From NCBI RefSeq assembly GCF_000013405.1, contig NC_007759.1, positions 2,853,001 to 2,917,000 of the forward strand: a stretch of 64,000 nt of DNA, read 5' to 3'. Shown in pieces: positions 1 to 8,238 of the stretch (its first letter is position 1; each line of letters opens with the position of its first letter). The notes beneath the pieces were generated by a model. That model did no database searches. It saw nothing but the letters and a program-made list of their open reading frames with translations, and was not told where the DNA came from. Made by a program: the position numbers and the translations under genes. Origin of the DNA: Syntrophus aciditrophicus SB (GTDB lineage Bacteria; Desulfobacterota; Syntrophia; Syntrophales; Syntrophaceae).

Positions 1-1
1 A

Positions 2-1243
2 GTGGGCATCAAATCCGATCATCAGGCCGATCCCGATGTGCTGGCCCTGAAGGAACTCCTCATCTACGGCATCAAGGGGGGCGCGGCCTACGCCGATCAT
101 GCCCGCATCCTCGGGAAAACCGATGCGGCAATAACGCGGTTTCTCTACGAAGCCCTGGCCGCTACGCGCAATGCAGCACTGGGAGTCAACGATCTGGTTT
201 CCCTCGTGCTGAAATGCGGGGAGATCAACCTCAAGACCATGGAACTCCTCGACGCCGCCCACACGGAAGCCTATGGACACCCCGTTCCCACCGCCGTTCC
301 CCTGGGGGCAAAGAAAGGGAAAGCCATCCTCGTTTCCGGACACGATCTCAAGGATCTGGATGAACTCCTGCAACAGACCGCCGGAAAGGGGATCAACGTC
401 TACACCCATGGAGAGATGCTCCCCACTCACGGTTATCCGGGGCTGAAGAAGCATCCCCATTTCTACGGCCATTACGGGACGGCCTGGCAGAACCAGAAAA
501 AGGAATTTGCCGCCTTCCCGGGCGCCATCCTCATGACGACCAACTGCATCCAGAAACCCGCGGAGTCCTACCAGGACAACATCTTCACCGCCGGACTCGT
601 GGGATGGCCGGGGGTCACCCATATCGCCGACCGGAACTTCACTCCCGTAATCGAGAAAGCCCTGGCCCTGCACGGATTTCCGGAAGATGTTCCCGGGAAA
701 TCGGTATTAGTCGGTTTCGGCAGGAATGCCGTTCTCGGCGTGGCCGACAAGGTCATCGAAGGCGTGAAGAGCAAGGCCATCCGCCATTTCTTCCTGGTTG
801 CGGGCTGCGACGGCGCCAAGCCGGGACGGAACTACTACACGGAGTTCGTGGAAAAGGTTCCGAAGGACTGCGTGGTCCTTACCCTGGCCTGCGGAAAATT
901 CCGCTTCTTCGACAAGGATCTGGGAGACATCGGCGGCATTCCCCGGCTGCTCGACATCGGCCAGTGCAATGACGCCTACTCGGCCATCGCCATCGCCGGG
1001 GCGCTCGCCAACGCCTTCGGCTGCGGGGTGAACGACCTGCCCCTGTCCATGGTTCTCTCCTGGTACGAGCAGAAGGCCGTGGCCATCCTCCTGACCCTGC
1101 TCCATCTTGGAATTCGGGATATCCGGCTGGGGCCCAGTCTTCCGGCCTTCGTCACCCCCAACATCCTGAACGTCCTGGTGCAGAACTTCAACATCATGCC
1201 CATATCGACACCTGACGAGGATCTGAAAGCGATCCTCGGTTAA
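2..1243 (+). CDS. hcp: Hydroxylamine reductase / hybrid-cluster protein Hcp (5' end outside window)
   Basis: This is the C-terminal 413 or so residues of the hybrid-cluster protein, a cytoplasmic Fe-S-O protein that reduces hydroxylamine and, in enterics, is mainly an NO reductase in nitrosative stress. Visible family blocks are GEMLPTHGYPGLKKHPH, TTNCIQKP, VAGCDGAKPG, LACGKFRF and GQCNDAYS, which carry the His and Cys ligands of the hybrid cluster. The family is about 540 residues, so roughly 130 N-terminal residues with the CxxC cluster motif lie upstream of the window; the GTG at position 2 is an internal codon, not the start. A small cupin follows 17 bases downstream and is probably co-transcribed. 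The identity is very secure; the physiological substrate (NO or NH2OH) is not readable from sequence. Confidence 0.96.
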   Translation: MGIKSDHQADPDVLALKELLIYGIKGGAAYADHARILGKTDAAITRFLYEALAATRNAALGVNDLVSLVLKCGEINLKTMELLDAAHTEAYGHPVPTAVPLGAKKGKAILVSGHDLKDLDELLQQTAGKGINVYTHGEMLPTHGYPGLKKHPHFYGHYGTAWQNQKKEFAAFPGAILMTTNCIQKPAESYQDNIFTAGLVGWPGVTHIADRNFTPVIEKALALHGFPEDVPGKSVLVGFGRNAVLGVADKVIEGVKSKAIRHFFLVAGCDGAKPGRNYYTEFVEKVPKDCVVLTLACGKFRFFDKDLGDIGGIPRLLDIGQCNDAYSAIAIAGALANAFGCGVNDLPLSMVLSWYEQKAVAILLTLLHLGIRDIRLGPSLPAFVTPNILNVLVQNFNIMPISTPDEDLKAILG

Positions 1244-1260
1244 AGAGAAAGGAGATTGTC

Positions 1261-1596
1261 ATGGAAGGAGAGAAAAAAGAAAAAGAGAAGGGAATCCCCT
1301 TCAACCTGGATGCCGAGGTCGCTTACGCGGACGGATCCATCGTCAGCAAAACCCTTCTGAACAGGGATGTCGGCAATATCACGCTATTTTCCTTCGATGC
1401 CGGCCAGGGGTTGAGCGAACACACCGCCCCCTTTGACGCCGTCGTCTATATCCTGGACGGAGAAGCGAAGATTACCCTGTCGGGAAAACCGCACGTCGTT
1501 TCCGCGGGGAACATGCTGATCATGCCCGCCGAAGCTCCCCATTCCCTCATGGCGGAAAAGCCGTTCAAGATGCTGCTGATCATGATTCGGGGATAA
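1261..1596 (+). CDS. Small single-domain cupin protein
   Basis: A 111-residue cupin without signal peptide, preceded by AAGGAGA six bases from the ATG. After a charged N-terminus of about 15 residues it shows the two conserved cupin motifs: a first strand pair around residues 55-75 (SEHTAPFDAVVYILDGEAKI) and a second around 80-100 (GNMLIMPAEAPHSLMA). A His in each motif could ligate a metal. It lies 17 bases after hcp and probably forms an operon with it; small cupins next to hcp are common in anaerobes, so a role in redox or nitrosative stress is a reasonable guess. No substrate can be assigned. Confidence 0.85.
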   Translation: MEGEKKEKEKGIPFNLDAEVAYADGSIVSKTLLNRDVGNITLFSFDAGQGLSEHTAPFDAVVYILDGEAKITLSGKPHVVSAGNMLIMPAEAPHSLMAEKPFKMLLIMIRG

Positions 1597-1726
1597 CGGA
1601 TACAGATAATTTCTGATTGAACAAATATAAGTCTGCATCAGTCCTCACCCATGACCACCTAAGGGTTTACGCCATCGTCACGAGGACGTAATCTTAACAG
1701 GAAGCCTCGAAAGGAGGAACATCACA

Positions 1727-2383
1727 ATGAAAAATGTATCAAGTTTAGCTCGAATGTCTTTGCTCGTCATTATGGTAACGTCAATAGTTCTAGGAATTTA
1801 CAGCTTTGCCGCCGCTCACTGTGATACGTTGGATGGGCCGGTCATTCAAGACGCCCGTAAGGCGCTGGAGACCAAAGATGTAACGCCGATCCTTAAGTGG
1901 GTAAAACAAAAAGATGAAAAAGCTGTTCATGCGACCTTTGCCAAGGCGCTGAATGCCAAGGGCAAGAAAAATGCTGATGCGGCGGAGATAAAATTCTTTG
2001 AAACACTTGTCAGGATCCATCGAGCTGGCGAAGGTGCGCCCTTTACCGGACTGAAGCCTGCAGGCGAAGTGGAACCAGCCATTGCGGAAGCAGACAAAGC
2101 CTTGGCAAGTGGCTCCTCCGATGCACTGGTAAGATTGATCACTGATGATGTTGCCGTCGGTATCAAGAGGCGTTATGAGCGTGCAGCGGCCACGTACAAA
2201 CACAAGGATGAAAGTGTGGAGCAAGGTCGCGAATTTGTTGAAGCTTACGTAGAGTTTACTCATTATGTGGAACGACTTCATCTCGATGCAACCGGCAAGG
2301 GAGCGCATGACCAACATAATGAAGGTTCGAAACAGCCTGCCGATGAGCATCATACGTCTGACGTTCGCAAGCACGGCAAGTAG
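1727..2383 (+). CDS. Secreted DUF6448-like protein
   Basis: A 218-residue exported protein with AAAGGAGG before the ATG. Residues 1-30 are a Sec signal peptide ending SFAAA, and the mature protein begins HCDTLDGPVI, the block I associate with the DUF6448 family of periplasmic proteins. The middle is helical and charged (ILKWVKQKDE, FFETLVRIHRAGEGAPFTGL). The C-terminal 30 residues are rich in His, Asp and Lys, which may bind metal. The function is unknown. It is separated from the preceding cupin by 130 bases and followed by a large palindrome, so it is probably transcribed alone. The family name comes from memory of the sequence and should be verified. Confidence 0.7.
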   Translation: MKNVSSLARMSLLVIMVTSIVLGIYSFAAAHCDTLDGPVIQDARKALETKDVTPILKWVKQKDEKAVHATFAKALNAKGKKNADAAEIKFFETLVRIHRAGEGAPFTGLKPAGEVEPAIAEADKALASGSSDALVRLITDDVAVGIKRRYERAAATYKHKDESVEQGREFVEAYVEFTHYVERLHLDATGKGAHDQHNEGSKQPADEHHTSDVRKHGK

Positions 2384-2402
2384 ACGAACTCTGTTTTTAA
2401 AA

Positions 2403-2442
2403 GGACACTTTATCACTGGTCATGACCGGTGATAAAGTGTCC
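2403..2442. repeat. 40-bp near-perfect palindrome
   Basis: Outer arms GGACACTTTATCAC and GTGATAAAGTGTCC are perfectly complementary. The 12 central bases are also self-complementary except for one T/G pair, so only one symmetric pair in 40 bases is a mismatch. It lies between the DUF6448-like gene (stop at 2383) and the start of the next cupin at 2459. It lacks a T-tract, so it is not a textbook intrinsic terminator. It could be an RNA hairpin ending the upstream transcript or protecting it, or an operator for the downstream efflux operon. Confidence 0.75.
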
Positions 2443-2458
2443 GGATGAAAGGTTAAAA

Positions 2459-2794
2459 ATGATGGAAAGTATAAATCTTAGAGAGAAAGAGATGTTTAAA
2501 AAGGAAGGCCGGGGAATGGCCAAAGTGATCGATGAGCCGTATCTGCTTATGAATCAGGTCTGCCTGGAACCGGGGCAGAATGTCCCGGTGCATCAGGCCA
2601 ATTCCAATGTGACCATTCATGTGGTCTCCGGCGAAGGTACGTTTTCCGTCGGCAAGGAAAAAATTAAAGTCGGTCAGGGAAACCTCCTCCGGGTTCCTCT
2701 AACCTCCGCCATGAGCATCCAAAATGACTCCCCGGAACGTCTTGTCTTTCTCGTCATCAAAACCCCCCATCCGGATACCGTGAGAAAGACTTGA
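2459..2794 (+). CDS. Small cupin protein at the head of the efflux operon
   Basis: A 111-residue cupin. I chose the ATG at 2459 because AAAGG lies six bases before it; an in-frame GTG at 2429 falls inside the palindrome and has no ribosome site. Cupin motif 1 is near residues 40-65 (PGQNVPVHQANSNVTIHVVSGEG) and motif 2 near 75-95 (GQGNLLRVPLTSAMSI). The second motif lacks the usual His, so metal binding is doubtful. It is followed within about 60 bases by the TolC gene and may be the first gene of that operon, for example as a sensor; that is inference. It is only distantly similar to the cupin at 1261. Confidence 0.8.
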   Translation: MMESINLREKEMFKKEGRGMAKVIDEPYLLMNQVCLEPGQNVPVHQANSNVTIHVVSGEGTFSVGKEKIKVGQGNLLRVPLTSAMSIQNDSPERLVFLVIKTPHPDTVRKT

Positions 2795-2855
2795 GATGGC
2801 AACACCCCACGGGCAGGACTGTATTACGATCAATAAAACGATCCTGGAGAGCTGT

Positions 2856-4244
2856 ATGCAATCTTTATTTTGGAGAGATAAGTATTGGAAAAAGATCTCA
2901 ATTGTTCTCATGTTTCTTATTCTTATGCTCCTGACCTGCAGCAGCGTCCTGGCAGAGTCGGGGCAATGGCAAAACGCAGGTGATGTCAGGATTTTTACTC
3001 TTTCCGATATTATCCACCACGCAATGATTAACAGTCCGACCATTAAACAGGCAGAAAGCAATGTGGCCGTGGAACAGGCTAACTTAAAGGCTGCAAAATC
3101 CGAGAGATTTCCGAAAATCGAGTTGGGCGGGGGGGGCGCCCGGTATCACTACCCCACTCCCGTTACACCGATAAGCGGCTCACCTCTGGCGGGAGTGCCA
3201 TTTCCCGAATTCAGTGAGACCATTTACGATGTCGGTGCTTTTCTTCACCTACCCCTCTATAAAGGTGGGAGACTGGTTCGCAATGTAGAACTGTCAGAAT
3301 TGCGAGGGGCTGCTGCCGCCGATCTGCTGGTGGCCAAACGCCAGGATCTTATCTACAACCTCACGAGTGTTTACTATAAGATTCTCCAACTCAACTCCTT
3401 TATGCAATCGACAGAAGCACAGGTCAGGGGATTGGAGACGCATCAGCGCCAGGTTGAGGATTTTTTCAAGGCGGGAAAGGTGGCGCAGGTGGAGCTCTTG
3501 AAAGCGCAAGTCGAGGTGGCAAAAGCCAGGGAAAACTTCCTCTTGGCGGAAAACAGCCTGAAGACGACTTACGAGCTATTGCGAATGCTCATGGGGATGG
3601 AAGATCCGGGACAGGAGTTTCGGATCGCCGGAGAGCCAGGTTACAGGAAGATCGATTACTCGTTGGAACAGGCCCTCGCTGAGGCGTTGAAGAGAAGACC
3701 GGAGTATCTGTCCGTGTTGAAGACAATGCAGGCCGGAGAGGAGCGCGTTGAAATAGCGAAAGCCCGGAGGCTTCCCTACGTATACCTGGCTGGCCAGTAC
3801 GTTGAGACGACGGGCACCTCTGTCGACCTTAAAGAAAACTGGAACGCCGCACTGCGGCTTTCTCTTCCTCTTTTTGACGGAGGCCTCATCACCGCCGAAA
3901 TCGACCGCGAGAAGGCTGAACTCGAAAAAGTGAAACAGAACGAGCGATTCCTGCGACTCGAGATCAACCAGGAGGTCAAAGAGACGTTCTTGAGTCTCGA
4001 AAACGCTGAAAAACGCATGGAAGTAGCCTCGAAGGCGATGGAATCGGCAAAGGAAAATCTGCGAGTTGAGGAACTGAAGTACAGAAAGGGTGCCAGTACC
4101 ACCACCAATGTGGTTGACGCCCAGACGAATCTCGTACTGGTCGAGACGGGATATTACCAAGCCCTTTATGACCGGGATATTGCAATTGCCGGAGTGCGCA
4201 GGGCGGTCGGAGAAGACCTTTCCGGGGAGGAACAGTCGAAATGA
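2856..4244 (+). CDS. TolC family outer-membrane efflux protein
   Basis: A 462-residue outer-membrane channel subunit for a type I or tripartite ABC exporter. I chose the ATG at 2856, which has GGAGAG six bases upstream and gives a normal signal peptide (basic WRDKYWKK, then a hydrophobic core ending SSVLA); the ATG at 2796 would add 20 non-signal residues. Two outer-membrane efflux repeats follow, each with long amphipathic helices; typical blocks are FTLSDIIHHAMINSPTIKQA near the mature N-terminus and GASTTTNVVDAQTNLV near residue 420. Its stop overlaps the start of the HlyD gene (ATGA), so translation is coupled. Confidence 0.93.
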   Translation: MQSLFWRDKYWKKISIVLMFLILMLLTCSSVLAESGQWQNAGDVRIFTLSDIIHHAMINSPTIKQAESNVAVEQANLKAAKSERFPKIELGGGGARYHYPTPVTPISGSPLAGVPFPEFSETIYDVGAFLHLPLYKGGRLVRNVELSELRGAAAADLLVAKRQDLIYNLTSVYYKILQLNSFMQSTEAQVRGLETHQRQVEDFFKAGKVAQVELLKAQVEVAKARENFLLAENSLKTTYELLRMLMGMEDPGQEFRIAGEPGYRKIDYSLEQALAEALKRRPEYLSVLKTMQAGEERVEIAKARRLPYVYLAGQYVETTGTSVDLKENWNAALRLSLPLFDGGLITAEIDREKAELEKVKQNERFLRLEINQEVKETFLSLENAEKRMEVASKAMESAKENLRVEELKYRKGASTTTNVVDAQTNLVLVETGYYQALYDRDIAIAGVRRAVGEDLSGEEQSK

Positions 4245-5227
4245 AAACGAAGCGGTTGATCATTGTAGCCCTGCTGGTTGTCGCACTTCTTGTTATCATC
4301 GTCTGGTCGAAGGGCAAAGATCGGCGGGAAGAAGGAGCCATGAAGCTCTCCGGCAACATCGAGGTGACGGAGATGAATCTCAGTTTCAAGCGGCCGGGAA
4401 AAATCACTCTGTTGCTTACCGAAGAAGGACAATCGGTGAAGAAGGGTGACAAACTGGCTGAATTGGACGCGGAAGAGCTGGGAAATCAGCTCAGGCAGTA
4501 TCAGGCCCAGGTTTATGAAAGCGGTTTCCGCCTCGAGGAGCTGCTGGCGGGTTCACGACCTCAGGAAATTGAACAGGCCCGTGCTGCCGTCGGTCAAGCG
4601 AAGGCCGAGCTGGTCAAGGCCAAGGCCGACTTTGACCGGGCGGAGGAACTTTACGCCAACGGTGCAATCGCTGCCGAGGAAAGAGATGCCCTTCGCAGAG
4701 CTTATCTCGTGACCGTAGCTCAACTCAAACGAAGCACAGAAGCCCTGAGTCTGGTTCGGGAAGGACCCCGAAGAGAAGAAATCCAGGCGATTCGGATGCG
4801 CCTGCAGCAAGCAAAAGCCGCCCTTGCTGCTTCTGAAAATCGCCTGAGAGACTCTTATCTTTTTGCCCCTTCGAATGGGGTAGTCCTGAAAAAGACAGCC
4901 GAATTGGGGGAAACGCTCGCAACCGGGGTCCCTGTTTATAAGATTGGGGATGTCGCGAACCCCTGGGTTAAAGTCTATATCAAAGAGGACAAACTGGGGT
5001 TGGTAAAACTCGGACAGAGTGCCTCGGTGACGACAGACTCATATCCGGGGAAGGTCTATAAAGGTGCAGTAACTTATATCGCTTCCGAGGCCGAGTTTAC
5101 ACCGAAGAACGTTCAGACTGAAGAGGAACGTGTGAAGCTTGTTTTTGGTCTGAAGGTCAGCGTCGAGAACCCAGCAGGCGAGTTGAAACCTGGTATGCCT
5201 GCTGACGTGCGGATAGCACTCAGATAA
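4241..5227 (+). CDS. HlyD/YbhG-type periplasmic adaptor (membrane fusion protein)
   Basis: A 328-residue adaptor that links the inner-membrane ABC transporter to TolC. It has one N-terminal membrane segment (about residues 5-22, LIIVALLVVALLVIIVW). A first lipoyl half follows (GNIEVTEMNLSFKRPGKI), then a long Ala/Glu/Arg-rich coiled coil (about 75-195), the second lipoyl half (SYLFAPSNGVVLKKTAELGE), and a beta-barrel domain ending KPGMPADVRIALR. The order and length match YbhG/HlyD adaptors of two-ATPase ABC-2 systems. Its start overlaps the TolC stop by four bases, and the first ATPase gene starts 15 bases after its stop. Confidence 0.92.
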   Translation: MKTKRLIIVALLVVALLVIIVWSKGKDRREEGAMKLSGNIEVTEMNLSFKRPGKITLLLTEEGQSVKKGDKLAELDAEELGNQLRQYQAQVYESGFRLEELLAGSRPQEIEQARAAVGQAKAELVKAKADFDRAEELYANGAIAAEERDALRRAYLVTVAQLKRSTEALSLVREGPRREEIQAIRMRLQQAKAALAASENRLRDSYLFAPSNGVVLKKTAELGETLATGVPVYKIGDVANPWVKVYIKEDKLGLVKLGQSASVTTDSYPGKVYKGAVTYIASEAEFTPKNVQTEEERVKLVFGLKVSVENPAGELKPGMPADVRIALR

Positions 5228-5242
5228 GATAGGAATGAATTG

Positions 5243-6172
5243 ATGGGGGACAAGAGCGAAGCGATACGCACGGAAAACCTATCCCGGATCTTCGGGACGA
5301 ATACGGCCGTCGACAGGCTGAACCTGACGGTCGAAAAAGGGGAACTCTTCGGCTTAGTCGGGCCTGACGGAGCAGGCAAGACGACTCTCCTGAGGCTTCT
5401 GACAGCAATTCTTGATCCATCGTCAGGGAATGCCTGGGTTGGAGGTAGATCGATTCTTGACGAGGGAGAGGAAATCAAGGAACACATCGGCTACATGTCG
5501 CAACGTTTCGGACTCTATGAGGATCTCACGGTCATGGAGAACATTCTTTTCTATGCCGATCTTTACGACGTGCCGAAGAAGGAGAGGCCACCCCGGATCG
5601 AACGGCTTCTTGGATTCAGCAATCTCACCCCATTCAAAGACAGAAGAGCGGGCAATCTGTCTGGAGGGATGAAGCAAAAGCTCGGACTGGCCTGCACACT
5701 TGTACACACTCCGGAAATTCTCTTTCTCGACGAGCCAACTAATGGGGTTGATCCTGTTTCCAGAAGGGATTTCTGGCGAATTCTGTACGATCTCCTCAGG
5801 GAAGGGATCACCACGATTATTTCCACGTCGTACCTCGACGAGGCGGAGCGATGCACGAGGGTTGCCCTCTTTGACAAGGGGCGCCTTTTGCTGGTTGAAA
5901 AGCCCGATGCCATGAGACGGTCGTTCCCCTATCCGATGCTGGAGATCTGGTGTGACGATTCGCGGAGGGCCGGTGAGATCACGAAGAGATTGGAGGGTGT
6001 GAAAAATGTAAGTGTTTATGGTGACAGAATCCACGTGAGTCTCGATCGGGAAGAACGGGGTGACGCGGTTGTCACCGCCCTCCGGAACGAGTCAATCAGA
6101 GTTCTCGACCAGAGGGCAGCCATGCCTTCGATTGAAGACATCTTCATTTCAACAATCGGACAGGAGCAATGA
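5243..6172 (+). CDS. ABC-2 type exporter ATP-binding protein (first of two)
   Basis: A 309-residue nucleotide-binding subunit. The ATG at 5243 has TAGGA at proper spacing; an upstream TTG is less likely. Walker A is GPDGAGKT (residues 40-47; the usual Asn after GP is Asp), the signature LSGGMKQK is near 133 and Walker B LFLDEPT near 155, followed by the D-loop NGVDPVSRR. The C-terminal 90 residues are the extension typical of DrrA/CcmA-like ATPases. It overlaps the next ATPase gene by four bases. The two ATPases are clearly paralogous and probably act as a heterodimer or as a fused-type pair like YbhF; the substrate is unknown. Confidence 0.95.
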   Translation: MGDKSEAIRTENLSRIFGTNTAVDRLNLTVEKGELFGLVGPDGAGKTTLLRLLTAILDPSSGNAWVGGRSILDEGEEIKEHIGYMSQRFGLYEDLTVMENILFYADLYDVPKKERPPRIERLLGFSNLTPFKDRRAGNLSGGMKQKLGLACTLVHTPEILFLDEPTNGVDPVSRRDFWRILYDLLREGITTIISTSYLDEAERCTRVALFDKGRLLLVEKPDAMRRSFPYPMLEIWCDDSRRAGEITKRLEGVKNVSVYGDRIHVSLDREERGDAVVTALRNESIRVLDQRAAMPSIEDIFISTIGQEQ

Positions 6173-7098
6173 GAACAGAGGACGAAATAGCGGTCAAGAT
6201 AGACGGCCTAACAAAGAAATTCGGTGATTTCGTGGCAGTTGACTCCATAAGTCTTACCGTAAGAAAGGGAGAGGTCTTCGGGTTTCTGGGACCGAACGGG
6301 GCGGGCAAATCAACGACCATAAAAATGCTCTGCGGGTTGTTGACCCCTACAGAGGGCACGGGGTCTGTTGGCGGGTATGACGTCCGGAATGAAGCCGAGG
6401 AAATCAAAAAACATATCGGCTATATGTCCCAGAGGTTTTCCCTTTACGAGACATTGACGGCGGAAGAAAATATCGATTTCTTTAGCGGCATTTATGGAGT
6501 GCCAAGAGACAAAAAGAGCGAACGAAAAGATTGGGCGCTTCGAATGGCGGGTCTGGAGGATAGAAAGAACGCGCTTACGGGAACCCTGCCGGGCGGGTTC
6601 AAGCAACGCGTGGCCCTGGGCTGTGCAATCCTTCATGAGCCACCCATTATTTTTCTTGATGAGCCGACTTCAGGAGTCGATCCTGTTTCACGCCGCAGTT
6701 TCTGGGATCTGATTTACCGAATGTCGGCTGAAGGAGTCACCGTTTTCGTTACGACTCACTACATGGATGAGGCCGATTACTGTGATCGTCTGGCGCTTAT
6801 TTACCGAGGAAGACTCATCGCCGAAGGCACTCCCCAGCAATTGAAAGAAGAGTACATGGTGAAAGACGTCCTGGAGATCGAAGTCGATGATGTCGTCGGG
6901 GCAATGGAAACATTGAAACGCAGGGGAATAGAGAGTGTGGTGTTCGGCAGTCTCCTTCACGTCGCGGTGGAGAAAGACCCGCAAGGGCCAGCCAAACTCA
7001 AGGAAATGCTGGAACAGGATGGGATTCCGGTCAACGGGATCGAACAAATCCCGCCGTCCCTGGAAGATGTGTTTGTAACCTTGATTGAGGTATCGTAA
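6169..7098 (+). CDS. ABC-2 type exporter ATP-binding protein (second of two)
   Basis: A 309-residue ATPase. Walker A is GPNGAGKS near residue 44, and Walker B IFLDEPTSGVDPVSRR is near 160. The signature position reads LPGGFKQR rather than LSGG, a mild deviation from consensus that is nevertheless seen in ABC-2 ATPases. The switch His is in VTTHYMDEAD. Overlapping ATGA junctions at both ends (with the first ATPase and with the first permease) show a tightly coupled operon. In E. coli YbhF the two ATPase domains are fused in one chain; here they are separate genes. Confidence 0.95.
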   Translation: MRTEDEIAVKIDGLTKKFGDFVAVDSISLTVRKGEVFGFLGPNGAGKSTTIKMLCGLLTPTEGTGSVGGYDVRNEAEEIKKHIGYMSQRFSLYETLTAEENIDFFSGIYGVPRDKKSERKDWALRMAGLEDRKNALTGTLPGGFKQRVALGCAILHEPPIIFLDEPTSGVDPVSRRSFWDLIYRMSAEGVTVFVTTHYMDEADYCDRLALIYRGRLIAEGTPQQLKEEYMVKDVLEIEVDDVVGAMETLKRRGIESVVFGSLLHVAVEKDPQGPAKLKEMLEQDGIPVNGIEQIPPSLEDVFVTLIEVS

Positions 7099-8207
7099 TG
7101 AAACTTCGTCGGGTCTCGGCGGTTGCGAAGAAAGAGATTATCCAGATCTTGAGGGATCCATTCAGCCTGGCGCTGGCATTTCTTATGCCGGTGCTCCTGC
7201 TCTTCATATTCGGCTATGCCATTACCCTCGATGTAGATAATCTGAAAACCACGGTCTACGATCAGGACAACAGCAGGGAGAGCCGGGAATTTCTTTCTGA
7301 AATGGTGCGGTCGGGATACTTCACGGTCGTTGGTTATCCATCAACCCCGGCGGAGATCACACCTTATCTGGACAAGGGTATTGCCCGCATCGCCATCTGG
7401 ATTCCCTACGATTTCTCCAAGAATCTCCGAACGGGGAAGGAGAGTCAGGTGCAGGTGCTTGTGGATGGAAGCGACTCCAATACCGCAACGATCGGACTTG
7501 CCTACGTGGCTGCCGTAGCGGATCTTTTTACTCAACGGATGAGCCCCACCAGAAGGCTTCCACCCATTGAACCTCGTCTCCGGGTCTGGTACAACTCGGA
7601 ACTCAAATCGAGGAACTTCATCATTCCCGGGCTTGTCGCGGTGATCATGGGAATCATCGCCGCGCTCCTTACCTCCCTCACCATCGCACGTGAATGGGAA
7701 AGAGGCACCATGGAACAGCTTGTATCTACACCGATAAAGAAAACGGAATTGCTTCTTGGCAAATTGATCCCCTATTTTCTGATAGGCCTGATCGACGTTG
7801 CCATTTCTGTCATCATCGGCATCTTCCTTTTTGGCGTCCCCTTCCGAGGAAGCGTCGTTCTCCTTTTTCTGGTTTCGAGCATCTTTCTCTTCGGGGGGCT
7901 CAGCTTCGGCATACTTATTTCCGTAGCGACAAAGTCGCAGCTTTTGGCAAGCCAGGTGGCCATGGTTACTTCCTATCTTCCAGCCTTTCTTCTCTCGGGT
8001 TTCATGTTCTCCATCGCTAATATGCCGCAGCCGCTTCAACTTATGACCCGGATCATCCCAGCCAGGTACTTTGTCAGTCTCATCAAGGACATTTTTCTGA
8101 AGGCCAACCCCTTAAAATTTCTGGCCTTCGATACACTCCTGTTGAGTGTTTTCGGGATTCTCGCCTTTGCGATGGCTAACAGAAAGTTCAAGAAAAAAAT
8201 TATCTAA
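7098..8207 (+). CDS. ABC-2 family permease (YbhS/YhhJ type), first
   Basis: A 369-residue inner-membrane subunit. It has one N-terminal membrane segment (residues about 20-42, LALAFLMPVLLLFIFGYAI), then a periplasmic domain of about 130 residues, and five or six C-terminal membrane segments from about residue 175. Typical ABC-2 membrane motifs are SRNFIIPGLVAVIMG, REWERGTMEQLVSTP and the final SGFMFSIANMPQPLQ. This topology is that of YhhJ/YbhS/YbhR exporters for drugs and other hydrophobic compounds. Its first base overlaps the ATPase stop. The second permease is a close structural paralogue. Confidence 0.93.
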   Translation: MKLRRVSAVAKKEIIQILRDPFSLALAFLMPVLLLFIFGYAITLDVDNLKTTVYDQDNSRESREFLSEMVRSGYFTVVGYPSTPAEITPYLDKGIARIAIWIPYDFSKNLRTGKESQVQVLVDGSDSNTATIGLAYVAAVADLFTQRMSPTRRLPPIEPRLRVWYNSELKSRNFIIPGLVAVIMGIIAALLTSLTIAREWERGTMEQLVSTPIKKTELLLGKLIPYFLIGLIDVAISVIIGIFLFGVPFRGSVVLLFLVSSIFLFGGLSFGILISVATKSQLLASQVAMVTSYLPAFLLSGFMFSIANMPQPLQLMTRIIPARYFVSLIKDIFLKANPLKFLAFDTLLLSVFGILAFAMANRKFKKKII

Positions 8208-8238
8208 GCAATGTGAAACGCGGAAGCAGGAGTGTCAT

